NCBI GenBank assembly: GCA_947455695.1
Contig: CANGRN010000058.1
Span: 1 to 7,475, forward strand
Length of the DNA stretch: 7,475 nt
Source: Alphaproteobacteria bacterium
GTDB lineage: Bacteria; Pseudomonadota; Alphaproteobacteria; Micropepsales; Micropepsaceae
Reading direction: 5' to 3'
Within the stretch, counting starts at the first letter, position 1. Every line of letters begins with the position of its first letter. A program made the translations under genes and the position numbers. The notes beneath the pieces are model-generated. The model was not told the DNA's origin. It was given only the letters and a program-made list of their open reading frames with translations, and searched no databases. Positions 4,933-7,475 of the stretch are shown in pieces.

Positions 4933-5579
4933 TGCCGCGCCACTACCATTCCTATTCGGACCTGCCCGGTTCGCTGCCGCTGTTCCCGCTGACCGGCGCG
5001 GTGCTGCTGCCGCGCGGGCAGTTGCCGCTGAACATCTTCGAGCCGCGCTATCTGGAGATGATCGACTATGCCCTGCAGGGCGACCGGCTGATCGGCATGA
5101 TCCAGCCCACCGAGAGCGAGGACAAGGTGATGCGTCCCGCCCTGTCGCAGGTGGGCTGTGCCGGGAAAATCGTCTCGTTCCAGGAAACCACCGACAACCG
5201 TTACCTGATCACCCTGGCGGGCCTGTGCCGCTTCCGCCTGACCGGCGAAATGCAGAGCGCCACCGCCTGGCGCGCCGGCTTTTGCGACTTCGCGCCCTTC
5301 GCCGGCGACCTCGCCGCACTGAGCGACGAGGACTTCCCCCGCGACCGCCTGCTGGCGGCGCTGAAGGCATATCTGTCCACCCGCGACATGAAGGCGGACT
5401 GGAAAAGCGTGATGACCGCGCCGGGCGAGGCGCTGGTCAATGCGCTGGCGATGATGTGCCCCTTCGACCCGGCCGAAAAGCAGGCGCTGCTGGAAGCCGC
5501 CAGTTTCCAGGAACGCGCCTCCACCCTGATGGCGCTGCTGGAAATGGGGGGCGCCGACGGCCCCACCACGGTCAATTGA
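4932..5579 (+). CDS. Stand-alone LON substrate-binding domain protein
   Basis: A 215-residue protein made only of the N-terminal LON (PUA-like) domain, with no AAA+ ATPase or Ser-Lys protease part. The opening [19 protein letters not shown] followed by [11 protein letters not shown] (residues 15-44) is the classic start of this domain, which continues as a beta barrel to about residue 115. The remainder (about 130-205) is a helical bundle. In Lon this region recognises substrate proteins, so the free version may bind unfolded or damaged proteins or act as an adaptor; its function is not established. It begins at the A of the cnoX stop and ends in another TGATG overlap with the Trm112-like gene, so the three are probably translated from one message. 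Gene order thioredoxin-LON-Trm112 recurs in alphaproteobacteria as I recall it. Confidence 0.93.
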   Translation: MPRHYHSYSDLPGSLPLFPLTGAVLLPRGQLPLNIFEPRYLEMIDYALQGDRLIGMIQPTESEDKVMRPALSQVGCAGKIVSFQETTDNRYLITLAGLCRFRLTGEMQSATAWRAGFCDFAPFAGDLAALSDEDFPRDRLLAALKAYLSTRDMKADWKSVMTAPGEALVNALAMMCPFDPAEKQALLEAASFQERASTLMALLEMGGADGPTTVN

Positions 5580-5773
5580 TGCAGACCGATCCCAAGCTCC
5601 TCGAAATTCTGGTCTGCCCGCTGACCAAGACGGTCCTGCGCTATGACCGCGACAAGCAGGAACTGGTGTCCCGCGCCGCCGGTTTGGCCTATCCCATCCG
5701 CGGCGGCGTGCCGGTGATGCTGACCGGCGAAGCGCGGCAACTCACCGATGAAGAGCGCGATGCCCTCCGATAG
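5579..5773 (+). CDS. Trm112 family protein (UPF0434/YcaR-like)
   Basis: A 64-residue protein. [11 protein letters not shown] (residues 7-17), a central [22 protein letters not shown] segment and the ending EAR match the bacterial Trm112/YcaR family. Eukaryotic and archaeal Trm112 activates methyltransferases that modify tRNA, rRNA and release factors; the bacterial role is less clear. Only one cysteine (Cys13) remains, so the zinc-knuckle seen in longer relatives is not complete. The ATG overlaps the LON-domain stop by one base (TGATG), and no separate ribosome binding site is needed if the two are coupled. A longer open frame extends upstream but is a shadow inside the LON gene. The next gene begins within the last 14-26 bases. 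Confidence 0.9.
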   Translation: MQTDPKLLEILVCPLTKTVLRYDRDKQELVSRAAGLAYPIRGGVPVMLTGEARQLTDEERDALR

Positions 5774-6122
5774 CCCCTCCTCCAATCCCTGGCCCAGCGA
5801 AATCCGGCTCAACCCGGAACGCAATGTGCTGACGGTCGCGTTCGATGACGGCGCGCGCTTCGATCTGCCCGCCGAATTGCTGCGGGTGGAATCGCCCAGC
5901 GCCGAAGTGCGCAACCATGGCGGCCCCAAGACCATCGTGCTGGGCAAGAAGGACGTAACCATCGCCGGCCTGGACCCGGTGGGAAATTACGCCGTGCGCA
6001 TCGCCTTCAGCGACGGCCATGACACCGGCCTGTACAGCTGGACCTGGCTGCACCAGCTGGGCGCGGAAAAGGACCGCATCTGGGGCGAGTATCAGGCGGC
6101 GGCCGCCAAAAAGGGCGCTTAA
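5760..6122 (+). CDS. DUF971 domain protein (GBBH-like N-terminal domain)
   Basis: A 120-residue protein with a single DUF971 domain, the small fold also found at the N-terminus of gamma-butyrobetaine hydroxylase and fused to or beside Mrp/ApbC iron-sulfur carriers. The landmarks are PSEIRL (about 13-18), [45 protein letters not shown] and YSWTWLHQL. Function alone is unknown; iron-sulfur handling is a guess from domain fusions elsewhere. Two starts are possible: ATG 5748 (124 residues) and ATG 5760. I prefer 5760 because AAGAG (5751-5755) is just upstream, although the spacing of 4 is short. Either start lies inside the Trm112-like gene, so translation is probably coupled. Its TAA stop at 6120-6122 overlaps the stop of the convergent TetR gene. 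Confidence 0.88.
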   Translation: MPSDSPSSNPWPSEIRLNPERNVLTVAFDDGARFDLPAELLRVESPSAEVRNHGGPKTIVLGKKDVTIAGLDPVGNYAVRIAFSDGHDTGLYSWTWLHQLGAEKDRIWGEYQAAAAKKGA

Positions 6123-6733
6123 GGCTTCGGCAAGGCTGCCATGCCGCCCATGAACAGCGCGGTGGCGAATTGCGTGGTCTGGCCCACATCCGCCCCCGCC
6201 TTGACCTGCTGCGCCAGTTCAAACGCCACGCCCACCAGCGCCGCGCTCAAGCTTGCGGCATCGGCCGGCGGCAGCAGCCCGCGCGCCTGGGCGGCCACGA
6301 TGTCTTCGCGCAGTTCGGCAAAGCCGGCCAGCACCTCAGGTGAATCCATGCGGAAGCGCTCGGGCCCGGCGGTGCTTTCGCCGCTTTCGGCCACGAAGGC
6401 GAAGAAGGCGCCAAAGCTTTGCGCCAGGAAGGCTTCGGCCGTTTCGGCATTGGCCCGTGCCTCGCGCAGGCGCGGGCGTACTGCCAACGCCACCTCGTCG
6501 CGCAGCGCCTGGTAAACTTCCTCTTTCGACTTGAAGTAGTTGTAGAAGGTACCCGAGGCGAGCGGCGTGGCGCGGATGATGTCGCGCACCGTGGCGGCGG
6601 CAAATCCCAGCTGGGCAAATACCGTGCGCGCGGCGGCCAGGATCGTCTCGCGGTTCTGCGCCTTGGTCAGTTCGCGGCGGCCTGCTGGGGTCGGCTTGGG
6701 CTCCATCCCGGGAACTTGCGCCGTTCGTGACAC
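6119..6733 (-). CDS. TetR family transcriptional regulator
   Basis: A 204-residue regulator if GTG 6733 is used, or 195 residues from ATG 6706. The N-terminal DNA-binding domain runs about 24-72: RETILAAARTVFAQLGF, then the helix-turn-helix TVRDIIRATPLASGTFYNYFKSKEEVY, typical of TetR. The rest is a helical ligand-binding and dimer domain; the ligand cannot be inferred. Neither start has a clear ribosome binding site. GTG 6733 lies 4 bases after the pyrD stop and suits coupling. ATG 6706 begins nearer the conserved domain. It follows pyrD on the same strand and could be co-transcribed. Its targets are unknown, and no adjacent efflux gene is seen in the window. Confidence 0.92.
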   Translation of the reverse strand: MSRTAQVPGMEPKPTPAGRRELTKAQNRETILAAARTVFAQLGFAAATVRDIIRATPLASGTFYNYFKSKEEVYQALRDEVALAVRPRLREARANAETAEAFLAQSFGAFFAFVAESGESTAGPERFRMDSPEVLAGFAELREDIVAAQARGLLPPADAASLSAALVGVAFELAQQVKAGADVGQTTQFATALFMGGMAALPKP

Positions 6734-6734
6734 G

Positions 6735-6770
6735 CCGTCAATTTGCTGAACCGACCGCGTCCGTCAATTT
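6735..6770 (-). repeat. Direct repeat AAATTGACGG, two copies 26 bp apart
   Basis: The 10-base word AAATTGACGG occurs on the minus strand at 6770-6761 and 6744-6735. Both lie in the last codons and stop of pyrD. TTGACGG resembles the -35 element of alphaproteobacterial housekeeping promoters. From the first copy, GCAAATTG is 14 bases downstream and could serve as a weak -10 for the TetR gene, giving a start near its GTG. Confidence 0.4.
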
Positions 6771-7475
6771 TGCAAAACCATCGCGCGCCAGGCAGGCCAG
6801 CAATTCGCGCTTGATGCGCCCCACCAGCCCCGGGCCGTGGAAGGCCAGCGCGGTATAAAGCTGCACCAAGCAGGCCCCGGCCCGGATTTTGGCATAGGCG
6901 TCTTCGCCGGAAGCGATGCCGCCGACACCGATCAAGGTCACCGCACCGCCCAATCGTTGATGCATCTGGGCCAGCACCAGCGTGGACGGCGCCAGCAGCG
7001 GCTTACCCGACAGCCCGCCGGTTTCACCGGCATGCGCGGACCTGAGCGGCGGCCGCGCGATGGTCGTGTTGGAGACGATCAGGCCCTCGATACCGCTGGC
7101 GCGCACCACTTGTGCGATCTCGTCCAGGGCATGCGCGTCCAGGTCGGGCGCGATCTTGAGCAGGATGGGCTTGTAACCGCCCTTTGCGCGCGCCGCGATC
7201 ATCGTGTCCAGCAGACGCGTCAGCTCTTCACGGTTCTGCAGTCCGCGCAGGCCCGGCGTGTTGGGTGATGACACATTGACGGTGACATAATCGGCCAGCG
7301 GCGCCAGCACGGCAAAGCCGCGGGCATAATCGGCGATGCGATCTTCGCTGACCTTGTTGGCGCCGATATTGATGCCGACAATGCCCTTGCCCTTGCGGCG
7401 TTTCAAATTTTCGGCGGCTTGCAGGCTGCCACCATTGTTGAAGCCCATGCGGTTGATCACCGCGCCGTCTTCGGT
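6738..7475 (-). CDS. pyrD: Dihydroorotate dehydrogenase, class 2 (quinone), 5' end missing
   Basis: Membrane-associated flavoenzyme of pyrimidine synthesis that oxidises dihydroorotate to orotate and passes electrons to quinone. The window holds the last 245 residues. The full protein is about 340-360 residues, so roughly 100 N-terminal residues lie off the right edge, and the GTG at 7460 is internal. Visible landmarks are EDGAVINRMGFNN, GINIGANK, NVSSPNTPGLRGLQ with the class 2 catalytic serine (codon 7268-7266), PILLKIAPDL with the FMN-binding lysine, IVSNTT, GGLSGKPL and the phosphate-binding IGVGGIASGEDAYAKIRAGA. The serine rather than cysteine base marks class 2. The stop TGA at 6740-6738 is followed within 4 or 31 bases by the TetR gene, depending on the start used there. 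Confidence 0.96.
   Translation of the reverse strand, partial: TEDGAVINRMGFNNGGSLQAAENLKRRKGKGIVGINIGANKVSEDRIADYARGFAVLAPLADYVTVNVSSPNTPGLRGLQNREELTRLLDTMIAARAKGGYKPILLKIAPDLDAHALDEIAQVVRASGIEGLIVSNTTIARPPLRSAHAGETGGLSGKPLLAPSTLVLAQMHQRLGGAVTLIGVGGIASGEDAYAKIRAGACLVQLYTALAFHGPGLVGRIKRELLACLARDGFAKLTDAVGSAN

Overview
The window looks like ordinary chromosome from a GC-rich alphaproteobacterium. The evidence is a CnoX/YbbN-type thioredoxin-TPR gene, a stand-alone LON-domain gene, a Trm112-family gene and a DUF971 gene packed together, plus a DUF6491 lipobox-free secreted protein and a GGAAC-N16-CGTT promoter of the EcfG general-stress type. Genus cannot be fixed from the sequence. I see no rRNA, tRNA, CRISPR array, insertion sequence, phage gene or attachment site.

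Layout. Positions 2-244 hold the last 80 codons of an unrecognised gene. Positions 319-726 encode a small secreted DUF6491 protein behind an exact EcfG-type promoter. Positions 918-1627 hold a hemerythrin-domain gene and a 55-codon reading frame, closed by a strong hairpin terminator that also ends speD from the other side. speD (minus, 1704-2177) and speE (plus, 2576-3484) are divergent and share a 398-base intergenic region rich in inverted repeats. speE is followed on the same strand by a DUF4345 membrane protein, a thioredoxin-TPR co-chaperone, a LON-domain protein, a Trm112-like protein and a DUF971 protein, with gaps of 25 bases or less or with overlaps. This block meets a minus-strand pair, pyrD (5' end off the window) followed by a TetR regulator, at a shared TTAA that forms both stop codons.

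How the genes work together. SpeD makes decarboxylated S-adenosylmethionine, the aminopropyl donor that SpeE uses to make spermidine. The thioredoxin-TPR, LON-domain and Trm112-like genes are joined by one-base stop/start overlaps and probably act in protein quality control and translation. The two upstream genes, DUF6491 and hemerythrin, probably belong to the general stress response.

I did not find a convincing new multi-gene system. The points most worth following are a His/Asp-rich linker in the thioredoxin-TPR protein, the leader of speD with mutually exclusive stems, divergent active-site motifs in SpeE, and the pair of EcfG-like promoters.
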